From assembly GCA_917880885.1 (NCBI GenBank), contig OU862934.1:31604734-31668733 (forward strand): a DNA stretch of 64,000 bases, written 5' to 3'. The notes under the pieces were generated by a model that worked only from the letters and a program-made list of their open reading frames with translations, was not told the DNA's origin and made no database searches. The translations under genes were made by a program, and so were the position numbers. The DNA is from Limnephilus marmoratus. Lineage: Eukaryota; Arthropoda; Insecta; Trichoptera; Limnephilidae. Shown here in pieces: positions 40,769 through 52,275 of the stretch (position 1 is its first letter; every line of letters starts with the position of its first letter).

Positions 40769-41460
40769 AATGAGAATGCGTATAGCTATCGGCCCAACCG
40801 CAGACGATGCTCGAAGTCCGCGTCCTTTAGCCGGTTCCCCGATTTTGCCTCAAAGAAATGTACTTGTGAGAGATGGGGAAGTTTTTGAAGACCTTGAGGA
40901 AAAGATGAGCGTCGGGTTACCGGAGGGGGGACGGACGGACATCGAGACCGCACGGTTACGCCTCAGGCCAACGCATGTCGATGGGGGAGGCGCGGGCGGA
41001 TCGCGGGAAGACCGCTTCGGTGTGTGTTCGCCTGGCAATGTGCATGGACAGGGTCTATCCCACCCCCTTTCTATGGGAGAACGACGATACATAATATGTA
41101 CAGTTCAGTTGCGCCAAAAAAGAACGGAAACCAAAACTAATAAAGAAAAATAGAAAATAATAAGAGCATTTGTGCATGTGAAACATAATTACAGAATCAG
41201 TACAGAGTGATAATGTATCAAGCGATAGTGTCATCACTACCATCGCTTACCAAGATAAAACATGACCTGTCGAGGTAAAAACATAAATCATTGTTAGCAG
41301 AGACCAGAGAAGAAAAAAAAATAGTCAAACGTAATCAGTAATTTATAGGTCACATAAGTTATATTATAGATAGTTCAAAGCATATTCACTAAAAAAGAGT
41401 AATAGAGGAGGACCGAAGAAGACGGGAGCAATACGTGTAGCACCTGAAACAAAGATGAAT
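40769..41460. other. GC-rich block next to LINE-k, possible 3' UTR
   Basis: 40770-41090 is strikingly GC-rich for this window and stays open on both strands (plus 40770-41153, 127 codons; minus 41092-40850, 80 codons). It lies just past the LINE-k ORF2 stop, where R1-type elements often have a GC-rich 3' UTR, so that is the simplest reading. Neither frame shows a known domain. Confidence 0.5.
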
Positions 41461-44382
41461 TTAGTCTAGGTCGGCGACTCTAAGTACAGGCCATCTCTCT
41501 ACCCAAAACTTTTTCAAGCATTTTACATTCTCTTTGTTCGACACAATGTCAGCATTCCACGCTAGTCTTGTTATTCCGCGCAAGCCATCCAACATTTCCT
41601 CTCGTGTTTCCTTTATCAACTCGCAGTTCCACAGAATGTGCCTAGCGTCTTGGTTAGTATCACCACATGCGCAATTTGGGTGAGGAGAGAGGGTCAAGCT
41701 ATGAAACCTACCCCTGAATTTCCCATGCTCAGAAAGCATCAAAGCAAGAAAGCGTGATTTAGTTTAATGTATGCCCCTTCCATTCTGAATTTAACTGAAG
41801 GAGAGCAGGATAAAGTCCATCTGCCCTTCGTCGACCTATGGCCAGGGAGGGCCACGACTCCTCCCGGTGTCAGCTCGACTCCCAGGTGGACAACAGCCCT
41901 GCCTCTAATATGTTCCTTTTTGGTCAATATTTCCCTAATTTTAAGGTCAATCGGCAGAACGCCGGCCACAGTCCTATAAGCACCCAAGAGCGCCAACAGG
42001 GGAGTCCGCTGAACCCGTTCAAGAGCCGAGTTTATCAAGACGTTATCCAAGCGATGCTCCTACACAGAGGCAGCATATGAGACTTATACCCCTCTGTACA
42101 GCAGGCGAATCGCCGGAGAGCGCAATCCACACTCTGCTGTTGAAAGTCTTCTCAGTTTCTGAAACAGGGCCTGGACCCTGTCGGAGGCGTTCTTGACGTG
42201 GGCTAGGAACGAAGAAGATCTGTCCAAAATTACGCCTAAATACCTGGTGTTTTCTGCAAATCAGATGGGTGAGCCTCCCATTCTGATGAAGGGGTTCCTG
42301 CCTCGGCTGAGCATGCCTTTCATGAGGAGGCCCACGCTCTTGTGGAGAACGAAGTTTAGTCTATTTCTCTGTCCCCATTCAAGAATCTCTTGTAAACCTT
42401 CTTCAGCCTTAGATTCCACTTCCCTTCGTCCCCAGAGACCAAAAACAATTTGTCATCTACGTAGTCGACCGATATACAACCTTCAGGCAAGAGCAACCTG
42501 GAGGAGTCGTCGAACAAGATTTTCCGGACCGACCCCTGCGGATATCCCGTGTCGACTGTTCGGGTGATTAAAACGTCCTCGTGCCCTATGATAACTGTCC
42601 TACCACTTAGGAAGTCACTAATAATCTCAATCAGTTTACGCGGCCAACTCCTGCTTTTCAGCTTGGTAAGTATCATCGGCCACCGCACGTGATCAAGAAG
42701 ATGCCTATGACTTACCTCTTTTGGCATACCCTCACCCATTCAAGCGCATATTTAATAGCGTGCTTCGTGGATTTGCCCGAGACAAAGCCGAATTGAAGAT
42801 CGCTGGGCGGCGTTAGGGTGAGGTGTAGACGGTGCTTGATGATGTTTTCCAATATTTTGCCTAGAATTGGCAATAATGTTATAGGCCTATAAGCTCCTAT
42901 GTCCGTCTTCGGCTTACCGTTGCCCTTTTGGTATAATCCGGAGCACTTCTTCCATTTCGTAGAGAATTTTCCCCTACGCAAGCACGTCTCCAACACCTGG
43001 TAGAACTCCTCTTTGGCGTGGATCCAGACGTTCTTCGCAATTATTCCATTCAATCTATCAAATCCCGGTGCTTTTTTCGGACCCAAGCTCTTAATTATTA
43101 TCTCCACTTCGATTCGACTTAACGATGGCATGCCGTTCCCCTGGGCGGGCTCAGTAGGTGGTAGCCGTGACAGATTTTTAATCTGTTAATGGTGAACACT
43201 TTCCCCTATTACTGAGTCTAATGGAACTAACTTGCCCAGAAGTGTCTCAAGAGTGGAGGTAACACCGACACTCTCAACGTTCCCGAGCACCACGCTCGAC
43301 AAGTAACTTTCAGATCCTTTTCCCGTTTTTCCAACGACGCTGTGGATTTCCCACGGGTTGGCGTTACCCACTTCATTAACCTAATTATGCCAGGCAGCTC
43401 GTTTTGCCGAAAGGACATCCGAGTGATAGGCACCTCGTGTGGCCCTAAAGCGGGCTTGGAGGACAATAGCCTCTTCGGGCGAGCATAAACTCTGCCTGAC
43501 CACACTGAAATTCCTGTAAGCGCTTTTAAATGTACCCTTCAGCAAAGTCAGCTCTTGTGTCCACCACGGCGTCCTAATAGCCTTTTTAGGGTTAGTTCTT
43601 CCCAAAGAGGCTTCTGCGGCCGATACCACCGCCACGTTGAAAAAATTTCCCAAATTATCCGGTTCCCTAGCTGCTACGTCGTGAAAGCCCCTTAATGATT
43701 GACGTAGCGCCTCTCCGTATTTATCCCAATCCGCCCTTGTAGTTCTGAAATTCCACGTAGACCGTGGAGCTTCTATACAGAAAAGGTTATTTGATCAGAA
43801 CATAGGGTGAGATCAATGTTGCTTTCGCCTCCGGTTCCTGAAAAAGTAGAAAGCATGCCCGGTTCGTTGAGGATGAACAGACCTTGCGCCGCAATAAGGT
43901 CTTCGACAGCAAAGGATCTTTCCGTCCGAATTCCGTTATAGTCGAACCAGAGAGGCGATCGTGCGTTGAAGTCTCCACCGATAATTACGTTTCGATACTC
44001 TTAATTTGTGAAGCACTCGCGTTAAGTTCAAAATATGCGGTTCAACACGATTACCGTATTTAAAGTAAACGGAGATCACGATGATTTCCGTGTTAGCTAA
44101 TTTAATGGATACACAGGTTTGGTACTCGTTTGGGAGCCCTCCCAAGAGGAGGGGTCTGATCAAGGAAGTATTGACCAGGACACCCGTATCCGGAGAGGAA
44201 CCCACCTCGAGCACCGCACCCGGACTATTAATTCCAGGAGTTTTGCCTTGCCAAACGTACTGCTCCTGAATAAGCATGAAGTCTATGCCAAGGTCAGACG
44301 TCATCCGCTGGGTCTCCAGGGTGGCCACCCGAGATCTTTATAGGTTCGCCTGACCAATGGTGAGGGAATTAGCGTCCGCCAT
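41461..44382 (-). pseudogene. LINE-k ORF2: R1-type endonuclease-reverse transcriptase
   Basis: It begins with an ATG at 44382 that overlaps the ORF1 stop; codon 15 is a TAA where relatives have a sense codon. Pieces in order: endonuclease (DLGIDFMLIQEQYVWQGKTP, EIIVISVYFKYG), linker (WWTQELTLLKGTFKSAYRNF), RT (KAPGFDRLNGIIAKNVW, AYRPITLLPILGKILENII, GYPQGSV, VDYVDDKLFLVSGDE), thumb (RTPLLALLGAYRTVAGVLPI) and a zinc finger CACGDTNQDARHILWNC. The block between PQGSV and YVDD is shorter than usual, which suggests a small deletion. Clearly non-functional. Confidence 0.85.
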
Positions 44383-45885
44383 AGTCCGTCATACGTACTT
44401 GGACCTCTATAGCCGCTCTGTGGGCAGGGCAAGCACGATCTCCCGTAGAGTGGTTCGCCGGTTTTTTAAACCTTGAGCAGGTAACGCAGACAGTGGCCAG
44501 TGCTTTTTTGGGGCAATCCTCACAGTCATGGCCGGTTGCGGCGCAGTGGCGGCATGTTGTCGTCTCCTGGGTGCAAGATTTGCTCACGTGGCCATACAAG
44601 TGGCATTTATAGCATCTCGTTGAACCCAGGTAATCCCGAACACGGCAGGCGTTCCACCCAAGGTAACAATGTCCGCTGTCTATTAGAACCTTCCTGCAGT
44701 CAGGATGACACGTAATAATCATATTCATAGTAGGGGCATCCTTCCTACCAAAAAGTGATACCCTCCGCATGGTCTGAGGTGGTCGTCCTTAGTGAGGGTG
44801 CAGTTCCCTGTGATATTATTCACGAAGATCTCCTCAAATAGGGCGGCATCTTTTGAGACGTCACCCCTCGGGGCGTCGTAAAGTACAATTTTATGTAGGC
44901 TGCCCTGTGGACTGATCATTTTTATACCACTAGCAGAGAGTTTCTCGGCAGCCTTCTGTATATTTTTCAACCCCCCGGCACTGGATGTTTGTAGGAGAAA
45001 ACCTCCTCCCTTAATACTTCTAGTGCTGGCCGTCTGCTTGGAATCCGTCTGACTTTGGATCTAGGATGGAGGTGATCACTTTTTTAGTATCCTCCGACGT
45101 TTTATCTTCCGGTACCGTGGGGTAGAACAATACTCTCGGCTGTTGAGGAGGTAAACCGCGCTCCTGTCCATCGGCAAAGATTGAGGCGCTAGGTGTTGCG
45201 CCAGCCGTACTTGCGTACTTTCTTTTGCTCGCCTTTGTTTGTTTTTCGCCTGGGGGGAGGGGGGGGGGGGAGCAGCGGTGAGTTTATGTTTGATTAAAAG
45301 GTCGATTTTTTCAACTAAGCCAGCTTGAGAGGTAATGACTTCCTCGAGAGCGTTAGCCCATGCCTTCAGCGACGCATTCTCCACAACCAGGATAACTAGG
45401 TCTCTCTTGATTATGTCGATCGCTTGAGCGACAACTTGTTTCTCCTCCTTATTCATTTTGTTCCTACCCTCCGTGACGCCACCTGTAATTTTTGCGAGGT
45501 TTTTCCAAAACTTATTCAGGAAATCTTCGAAAGGTTGAGCTTCCTCAGAGCGTGGGCGCTTTTTGTTTATTTGAATTGGAGACTTACTTCCCACTCCCTC
45601 ATTAACATTACTGCAGAAGCCTGGCGTAAGTCGCCGAGGATCTGACTCCTGATCCTTATCGGGAGACTGCGTAATCATATCAGCAATCTGTGAGGATATG
45701 CCCAAGTTAGTTTTATCTCTTACCGGAGATTGATGAGAGGTTTCCGCAGTAGGGTCTGTGGTCTCCAGCGAGCGAGCAAATTCCACTGCATCCTCATATT
45801 CCATCTCCGCCAGACTTGCCCTGTGGGCCATTTGGCGGTCTAGGTCTTCCGAGATCCGCTTTAAAATCTCATCTGCGCGGTCCAT
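44369..45885 (-). pseudogene. LINE-k ORF1: R1-type gag-like protein, frameshifted
   Basis: Three frames cover it: 45885-45076 (MDRADEILKRISEDLDRQ, a charged N-terminus), 44970-44725 (SASGIKMISPQGSLHKIVLY) and 44770-44369 with knuckles CYKCHLYGHVSKSC, CRHCAATGHDCEDC and CVTC with HSTGDRACPAH, ending DYGGR. A run of C/G near 45250-45272 may be one shift site. The C-terminal third is the same type as LINE-c ORF1. Confidence 0.85.
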
Positions 45886-45900
45886 ATCTTACCTCAACAT

Positions 45901-48104
45901 AACTTGCCCTAGTTTTAAGAAGATAATTTAAATGTAGATAATATTACACTCCGAATGGAAGATTAAAATAAATGAAATTACGGGATACGATACTTATTCC
46001 GTAGAGTTTCACAGCGCAATGTTAATGGTATAACTGTTTCCACGATTTTTTTTCACAGGGAAAAGTAATAAGTATCTACAATTTTTTGTGGAAATTTTTA
46101 AAAAAGTTTGAATCATGTTTTTTCAGGAAAATAAATTTGAACACCAAGTATACTTATTCGATAGCGTTTGATAGAGCGCATTCACTGATATATTTTTTTC
46201 GCGGTCCGTTTCCGTTCTCCAAAGTTACAGACTTCGACACTTTTTTGTGGGACGCCAAGAAGGCTCCCACAGCCGGTAAGCTTCTAATGGAGTCGAATAT
46301 TTTATGTTTCAACGTGTTATTTAATTCGGAACTGTTATTTTACACTATATACACACTATTACTATTTAAAATTGGGCAGAAATCTGCTCAAAGAAACGAT
46401 TTAACAGGGGCGGAGCGCGGGCGGTAGGATTCGCGCAACGGAGCGATGTTAAAATAAACTGTCCCGCACGGTGACGGAACTGAAACTAATCTAATAAAAC
46501 TAATATCAATCTATGTATGATCAGTTCTTAAATTATTTCCCGTTGTCCATGCTGTATTCGGGTCACATGGTGTCGGTTACGACGTGTGCCGAAGATAGCC
46601 AAACACAGATAGGCAAGTCATTATTTGCGAGAGCTCTTCAAACAAAAACTAGACGAGTGTGTGCTCTTAAACCATATTTTTATATTACGAAGTAGCAATA
46701 AAATGTTACTTTAATCTTAAAGAACCACAGGACAACACAAATATAGTTTTTTTAAAAAAAATTTTTATTAGTTTTTATATACATATATATGTAATATAAT
46801 CATGAGTAATTGTATTTTCAGGTTACAATCGGATTAAACTCAAATCATTAAATACCAACATGCAACATTGATTAGAAACAGTATAAACATATATATGTAT
46901 ATAATATATAACCTTTACAAGAGTGTAACTACTCGTGTGTAAAGGGAAGAGAAAATGTATATATATACATATATATATAGGTTTATGTTACGGCATTTAG
47001 TGGCTCAAAGCGTCCTTTAATTACCGGAACTTCTTGATCATTTCGACTTACTGGCTCATTTGGGCACTTAGTGGCTCATCGTTTTTTTTTTTTTAAGTCC
47101 ATCATATCAAACTCGATGAGACGAGTCGAACGGTGTAAAAAAAATTTTTGAGTGAATAAATGACATTTTTACGTGGACCGTTAATGCTCCGGAATGCGTT
47201 TTTTATCAGTAAATATTCATCCATACTTAGAACATCAATTGGGTACACTTTTTATCGCATCTATAACATCACGGCATGCGACGTTGCCGGATGTTCTCGT
47301 CATACAATATCATTCAAACTCCAAGTCGTTTATCAATGCTTTGCGATATTGAACTCAATGGTTAAATTCCTCAAAATCTATTATCGCATGACATTGCTAT
47401 GTCAGATTGAATCTTTTGCGATATGTTATATGTTTGCCGGTATGTTATGTTGTATTCTATCTACATAGGTAGCTACTGTCAAGCGCTCGCTGTGGACTGT
47501 TAGTTGTTTTAGAAGAACAGACATTATATTATACGAGTAATATTTAGCGGCTATTCGCGCGCTTTTTTAAAATTGAAGATTGATTTACGAATTGCTTTTA
47601 TAATATCGTTATTAATTTTGTGTTAATTGTTTTTGTGTTTATTACAAGGTTGATATTATTACGTATTTTAATACACATTTATGTAGTTTTTTCTTTAATA
47701 AATAAAATATTTGCTACGTCATTCTGTATTTGTCTTTTGCGTTCTGAAAGCATAGTCAGTTGTAATGTAATGATATCTATACAGGGTTTTCTAAAAATTT
47801 CAGAAATATATTAGGTACTCATGTAATATGTTTTTTCATACAGTTATATTATTTTTTTAAAATGTTTTTTTAGTAGAACGTAATTTTTATAATGGATTAT
47901 ATTATCATATTTAAGAAATCTAACAAGTTTTTCATTTTAAAAAATGTTCTGTACCTAGGTAATTACTTTACGCGTGACAATTTTTCAAAAGCATTGTCTC
48001 TAGTTGTATTGAAGTAATTAAAATATGTTTTATTGTTGTTTTGGTGTATTTTATAAAAAAAAGTTATGAACAAAAATAAACAATAATTTAAAAATAAATT
48101 ACAA
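45901..48104. other. No recognisable gene
   Basis: 2.2 kb without a known domain. It has open frames of 113 codons (plus 46086-46427) and 102 codons (plus 47160-47468) that I do not recognise, TA-rich stretches near 46780-46980, and the phrase TTAGTGGCTCA repeated twice near 46996-47080. Function unknown; possibly old repeats. Confidence 0.45.
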
Positions 48105-48483
48105 TATACGGCCTACATAGTCCAGGAGTGAGACCCTTGACTCGCAAACCGCAGGTCTCAAATTTTATTTGATTAATTTCTGTTATTTCACAATTAATTC
48201 ATTTAAAATAATAAATAGTATATTTGCGGCACGTTCCAGAGTGGAAGATACTATCAATATCGCCCTGGTGTAAGTAAGACCACCATTCAAAATTGAAACG
48301 TTGCTTGAAAATGGCTTTGGCCGTGTTTGGTGTCCAGATCTGAATCGCCAGGTACTTCCCAACCTTCCTCTTCCCCACCTCCTTCCCCTCCCCACTACCT
48401 TCAGCCTCACAACATACCCCAATTGGGGATTCCATGGTGTCACTGGCTCCAGACGGGAGCAGTTGAGATTCTTGTGCGGTATT
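48105..48483 (+). mobile_element. SINE-1, plus copy, tRNA-derived
   Basis: The head (48110-48165) resembles a tRNA: TAGTCCAGGAGTGAG as A-box region and GCAGGTCTCAAAT as B-box region. The body follows (GTTCCAGAGTGGAAGATACT, ATCGCCCTGGTGTAAG, GGCCGTGTTTGGTGTCCAGA). The copy ends in CTGTAAAAAAA against the hairpin unit of LINE-m. An inverted copy lies at 48815-49095. Confidence 0.7.
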
Positions 48484-48810
48484 CACTGTAAAAAAAACTC
48501 CACACAGGAGGCCCTTAAGAAAACGATTTCCCTCAAGGCCTATGTCATCTAATATGCTGTGTGGAGGGTCTTTTTGAGGAGAAGAGGGAGTCAACATTGG
48601 TCTTGAAGAGACCCATGTTGTAGAAAGGGGAAAACCCAGAGGCCGGCAAATCGTTCCATAGCCGAGCTGTTGAGCACAAAAACGAATCGAAGAAGCGACC
48701 AGTTCTCATGATTTTGAATTTGATTTTGAATTTGATTTTAGATTTGATTTTGGATTTAGGGTAGGGTTCAAAAATCTTGATTATTTTGTTTTTACATGAA
48801 TATCGCACAA
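48484..48810 (-). mobile_element. LINE-m 3' end
   Basis: The minus strand encodes RFFDSFLCSTARLWNDLPAS and NMGLFKTNVDSLFSSKRP (48700-48570), the end of a CR1/L2-type ORF2, followed by the terminal hairpin CTCCACACAG...CTGTGTGGAG (48498-48566). The codons upstream are an internal 12-bp repeat (TTTGATTTTGAA, 48715-48765) that replaces normal sequence. Confidence 0.75.
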
Positions 48811-48814
48811 CGTA

Positions 48815-49095
48815 GTGGATAGGGGAAGGAGATAGGGAAGAGGAAGGTTGGGAAGTTCCTGACTATTCAGATCTGGTCACCAAACACGGCTAAAGCCATA
48901 TCACGCAACATTTCAATTCTGAATGGTGGTCTTACACCAGGGCGATACTGAGAGTATCTTCCACTCTGGAAAGTGCTGCAAATATAAAATATATGTATTA
49001 TTTTTACTAAATAAATTGTCAAATAACACAAATTATAATCCCGCGACCTTCGGAGTGCGAGTCAAGAGCCTTACCGCTGGACTACGCCGATAAAT
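48815..49095 (-). mobile_element. SINE-1, minus copy, tRNA-derived
   Basis: Reading from 49095 the minus strand has CGGCGTAGTCCAGCGGTAAG, then GACTCGCACTCC and AAGGTCGCGGGATTA, which fit A-box and B-box tRNA promoter regions. The body matches the plus copy (CAGAGTGGAAGATACTCTCA, GGTCTTACACCAGGGCG on the complement). Transcription of such SINEs is by RNA polymerase III. Confidence 0.75.
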
Positions 49096-49139
49096 ATACA
49101 ATAGACTAATCATACCTAAGATGACTTGAATAAGGACTA

Positions 49140-49611
49140 ATTGTAAACGAGGTATTCCAATTTGGGAAGCGGGTATGGGTACCGCCGCCCCGGGAACCAT
49201 AACTGTATAACCAACACCTCTGCAAGCAGTTTGCTACGTTTGGTGACTAAGCAGGGGTGCCCGGGTTCATGGTATCAGGTTTGTCCAGGACGTGGCGGCG
49301 GATAGGTCTGCCCTGCTGCGTGGCGGGCCGGATAAGAGAGTTTGGTTGAGGGAGGCCTTTTGTCCTTTCCAGCCGGACTCTCTCGACCCATCGCCTTGCA
49401 CCGCATTTGGAGGGATGGAATTTTAGGTTCGTCACTCCTAGACACATTGACCCCAGATTCCTATCCACCCCACATACCTTTTTCCTTCCCAGAACTTCCT
49501 ATCCTTCCCTTCCTTAAAAAGACCCTCCACACAGCATCCCCTTAGATGACATAGGCCCTGAGGGAAATTATTTTTCTCAGGGCCTCCTATGTGGAGCTAC
49601 TGTAAAAAAAA
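49140..49611 (+). mobile_element. SINE-2, plus copy
   Basis: It starts near GGTACCGCCGCCCCGGGAAC, has the body motif TACGTTTGGTGACTAAGCAG and GGGGTGCCCGGGTTCATGG, and ends with the LINE-m hairpin (49524-49596) and TGTAAAAAAAATGAG. It shares the tail with LINE-m, which suggests the LINE machinery moves it. Confidence 0.72.
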
Positions 49612-49620
49612 TGAGATTGC

Positions 49621-49840
49621 GAACTTCGACTACGAATCCGGAGGTCGCGGGTGAGAGATATATGAATCCATCTCTCCCACTGCATTGCAAGGCGATGGGT
49701 TGAAAGAGATTACACATCTGCCCTGATGATGGACACTGCAACGCTGTCCGAAACTTTGGCTAAAGAAGGAGGTATACACGGCATAATACCCCAAAAACTA
49801 ATAACAAAAATACTTATGGCCGTGAAAATCTAAAATCACC
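49621..49840 (+). mobile_element. SINE-3, tRNA-like head
   Basis: It begins with CGACTACGAATCCGGAGGTC and GCGGGTGAGAG, like a tRNA B-box region, and continues with GATGATGGACACTGCAACG, GTCCGAAACTTTGGCTAAAG and CCGTGAAAATCTAAAATC. A second, shorter copy of the body is at 60933-61060. Confidence 0.6.
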
Positions 49841-49849
49841 TCTGCGATA

Positions 49850-50234
49850 GGTCACCCCAAGTCGTTCGCTACGTTTGGTGACTTAGCAGGGGTGCCCGGG
49901 ATCATGGGGTGAGGATTATCCGGGTCTTGGCGGCGGATGCATCTCTGCCCACCAGCTGCATGGCAGGATGGATTGGGAGAGAGTGTTGAGGGAGTCCCTT
50001 TGATTTCTCCAGCCGTACTCTCTCGGAACATAGCCTTTCACCGCAGTGGGAGGGATAGATTCCTGGACACACTGACTCCCAGATTCCTACCTACCCTTCA
50101 TCCCTTTTCCTTTTCAGAACTTGCTCTCCTTCCTTTCCTAAAAAGACCCTTCACACAGCATCCCCAAAGATGACATAGGCCCTGTGGGAAATTATTTTCC
50201 TCAGGGCCTCCTGTGTTGACCTAATGTAAAAAAA
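49850..50234 (+). mobile_element. SINE-2, plus copy
   Basis: Same order as the copy at 49140: GGTCACCCCAAGTCGTTCGC, GGGGTGCCCGGGATCATGGG, purine/pyrimidine-biased middle, hairpin with ACACAGCATCCCCAAAGATG, then TAATGTAAAAAAAA. A base change in the outer stem (TTCACACAG / CTGTGTTGA) weakens but does not destroy it. Confidence 0.72.
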
Positions 50235-50676
50235 ACAGTCTATCCCGATCCGTCCTGCCATGCAGCTGGTGGGTAGACGCATCCGCCAACAAGACCCGGA
50301 CAAACCTCATCCCATGAACCCGGACACCCCTGCTAAGTCACCAAACATAGCTTACCACTTGGAGTGACCTATGGCCAGGGCTGGGCAGTATTTGAAAAAC
50401 TTGTAATTGAAATACGTATTTGAAATACAATAATATACAAATACAATGTATTTGGTAATTGGTATTTCAATTACCTGCTGCTGAGGTATTTTGTAATTTG
50501 TATTTCAAATACTTAAGGCTTCAAAATACATTTTCAAATACATTTAGTGATTTTAATAATGATAATTAAAAATAACCACACATAGATAATACATAGACTA
50601 AAAACGCTAGAATCCTGTACCTACTATTGTCCTTTGCTATAGGACTCTTTATTAATGATTATTTGTAGTTCTCTTA

Positions 50677-50841
50677 GGGGGCATACATTAATTATGTGAG
50701 CTCAAAAAAGGAGGGGGGGGGGTCCAGCAAAATCTCACGGTACTTGAAAAGAATAAACGAAGTGGTCCAAATTATCTCACCAAGGGGCGGGGGGAGTCTA
50801 GTTTGGAAGAAAAACTGCTCACCTAATTAATGTATGCCCCC
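50677..50841. mobile_element. MITE, Harbinger-like
   Basis: Terminal inverted repeats GGGGGCATACATTAATTA (18 bases perfect, 24 of 26 overall) frame 165 bp with C/G homopolymers inside. The 3-bp target TTA is on both sides (50674-50676, 50842-50844), the form used by PIF/Harbinger elements. There is no coding capacity. Confidence 0.82.
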
Positions 50842-50989
50842 TTATAATTGCTTTATAATGTACTGTACTATATTTTTTTTTACTTCATGCTAGTTATTAT
50901 TATTGTCCTGTGCTATAATAGCACTGTTATTGTACATTTTGTATCATACTTGTCATTGCTTTGTATGGTACACTCTTGTATCATAGTAT

Positions 50990-51590
50990 TAGATTTTTTT
51001 TTCATTAACTCCACACAGGAGGCCCTGAGGAAAATAATTTCCCTCAGGGCCTATGTCATCTGGGATGCTGTGTGGAGGGTCTTTTTGAGGAGAGAAAGGA
51101 ATGAACATTGGTCTTGAAGAGACCCATGTTGTAGGAAGGAGGAAACACAGAGGCCGGCAATCATTCCACAGCCGAGCTGTTGAACACAAGAACGAGTCGA
51201 AGAAATGACCCGTTCTCATGTGACAAATGTCAACCGTGTACAATGTGTTTCCCGACTATGCACCGGTGCCGAAAGGATCAATGATGCTAGTTCCTCGGAG
51301 CATCTTCCATTGTAATACCGGTAGAACCAGGATAGCATTCCAACTCGACGCCTGTGCTCTAAAGATTGCAATCCGTCTTTTAAGATGGGAGAATCTATTA
51401 AACGGACCGCCCGTTTCTGCATAGAGTCGAGGGTATTTTTCAGGTATTTTGGAGCTCCAGACCAGAGGTGGCTGCCAAATTCAACCGTGGGGCGCACTTG
51501 TGATTTGTACAGGGTTAGCAGTTGTGTACTATTAAAGTATCTGCGGGCCTTGTACAGTACGCCCAGTTTTTGATCGAGCACTATTGGAAT
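50990..51590 (-). pseudogene. LINE-m ORF2 C-terminal part with hairpin tail
   Basis: The minus strand (51581-51216) reads LGVLYKARRYFNSTQLLTLY, FGSHLWSGAPKYLKNTLDSM, KRAVRLIDSPIL and MLSWFYRYYNGRCSEELASL, the thumb of a CR1/L2-type reverse transcriptase. After a shift near 51230 it continues RTGHFFDSFLCSTARLWND. It finishes with the hairpin (51009-51078) and an A-tail (T-run at 50995-51002). This copy shows that the hairpin is the natural 3' end of this LINE family. Confidence 0.82.
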
Positions 51591-51714
51591 AATTAAATAA
51601 TGGACTGAATACTAGAAATAAAATATTGGACTGAATACTAGAATGTTTTTAAGTTAACTACTGTAGAGCGCACTTGAAGTGAAATAACACAAAACTTCGC
51701 TACACAAATGTCAT

Positions 51715-52275
51715 CCATTTATATATAAAAATGAATCCTTGTTTCCCTTGGTCACGCCATAACTTCAAAATGACTTTACCTATTTCATTCATTTTTTTAA
51801 AGTTTTCTTATACTTTTAGAAGGTTCTTACGGAAAGAAAAATTAAGAAAATTACGCAGAAAATGGGATAATTTCAGAAAACTTAACGACTATTTTAACTA
51901 CGCACGTTTGACAGTTCGCGCGTTAGATGAAAATAAATTTAGCAGGCAGCTGTTTTTTTGTAACCAAAGAATTTTCATTGGATTTTTAAAATTATAGATA
52001 TTTTAAATAGGTACCTATGTTAGGTACCAGATTTTATTGATTGTTTTTATAATATAGAAAAATGTTCTGGGACTAAATATATGGAACGCGGGAGGGGTTG
52101 GCGGGATGGGGGAGCGGAAGAGGGGAGAGGGTAGGCAGGGAAGGTGTACGGGGAATGCAAGAGGGTAAAGGGAAGCGGTAGGGGAACGGGGACGCACGGG
52201 AAAGGACATGCAGGGAGAAACAATTTATTTCTTTGAATATTGCAGTGCAACGCATACCGGGAACCAGCTAGTGTT
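51715..52275. mobile_element. Helentron-like non-autonomous repeat
   Basis: It begins near TTTATATATAAAAATGAATC and ends near GCAACGCATACCGGGAACC followed by AGCTAGT. From memory these are typical start and end patterns of an abundant arthropod repeat class often filed under Helitron2/Helentron. Inside is an unusually purine-rich strip (52080-52215) and no real frame. No TSD is obvious, as expected for that class. Confidence 0.5.

Larger units (their letters stand above)
41461..45900 (-). mobile_element. LINE-k: degenerate R1-like non-LTR retrotransposon
   Basis: A minus-strand element with ORF1 (45885-44369) and ORF2 (44382-41461) in R1 order. Evidence includes the three-knuckle ORF1, the ORF2 start with a QANL(x)RSRVATLE stretch, the APGFDRLNG and GYPQGSV motifs, and a C-terminal CACGDTNQDARHILWNC finger. 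At least eight frameshifts or stops are visible. R1-clade elements often target rDNA or telomeric repeats, but neither is present here, so a dispersed family or ectopic insertion is implied. Confidence 0.87.

Noticed and set aside
41461..45900. R2 or rDNA-specific element
   Set aside because: The endonuclease is APE-type and the order is R1-like; no rDNA sequence flanks it.
49030..49095. Possible tRNA gene
   Set aside because: A-box and B-box-like blocks are present, but no acceptor stem can be formed and the sequence continues into a repeated body. It is a SINE head.
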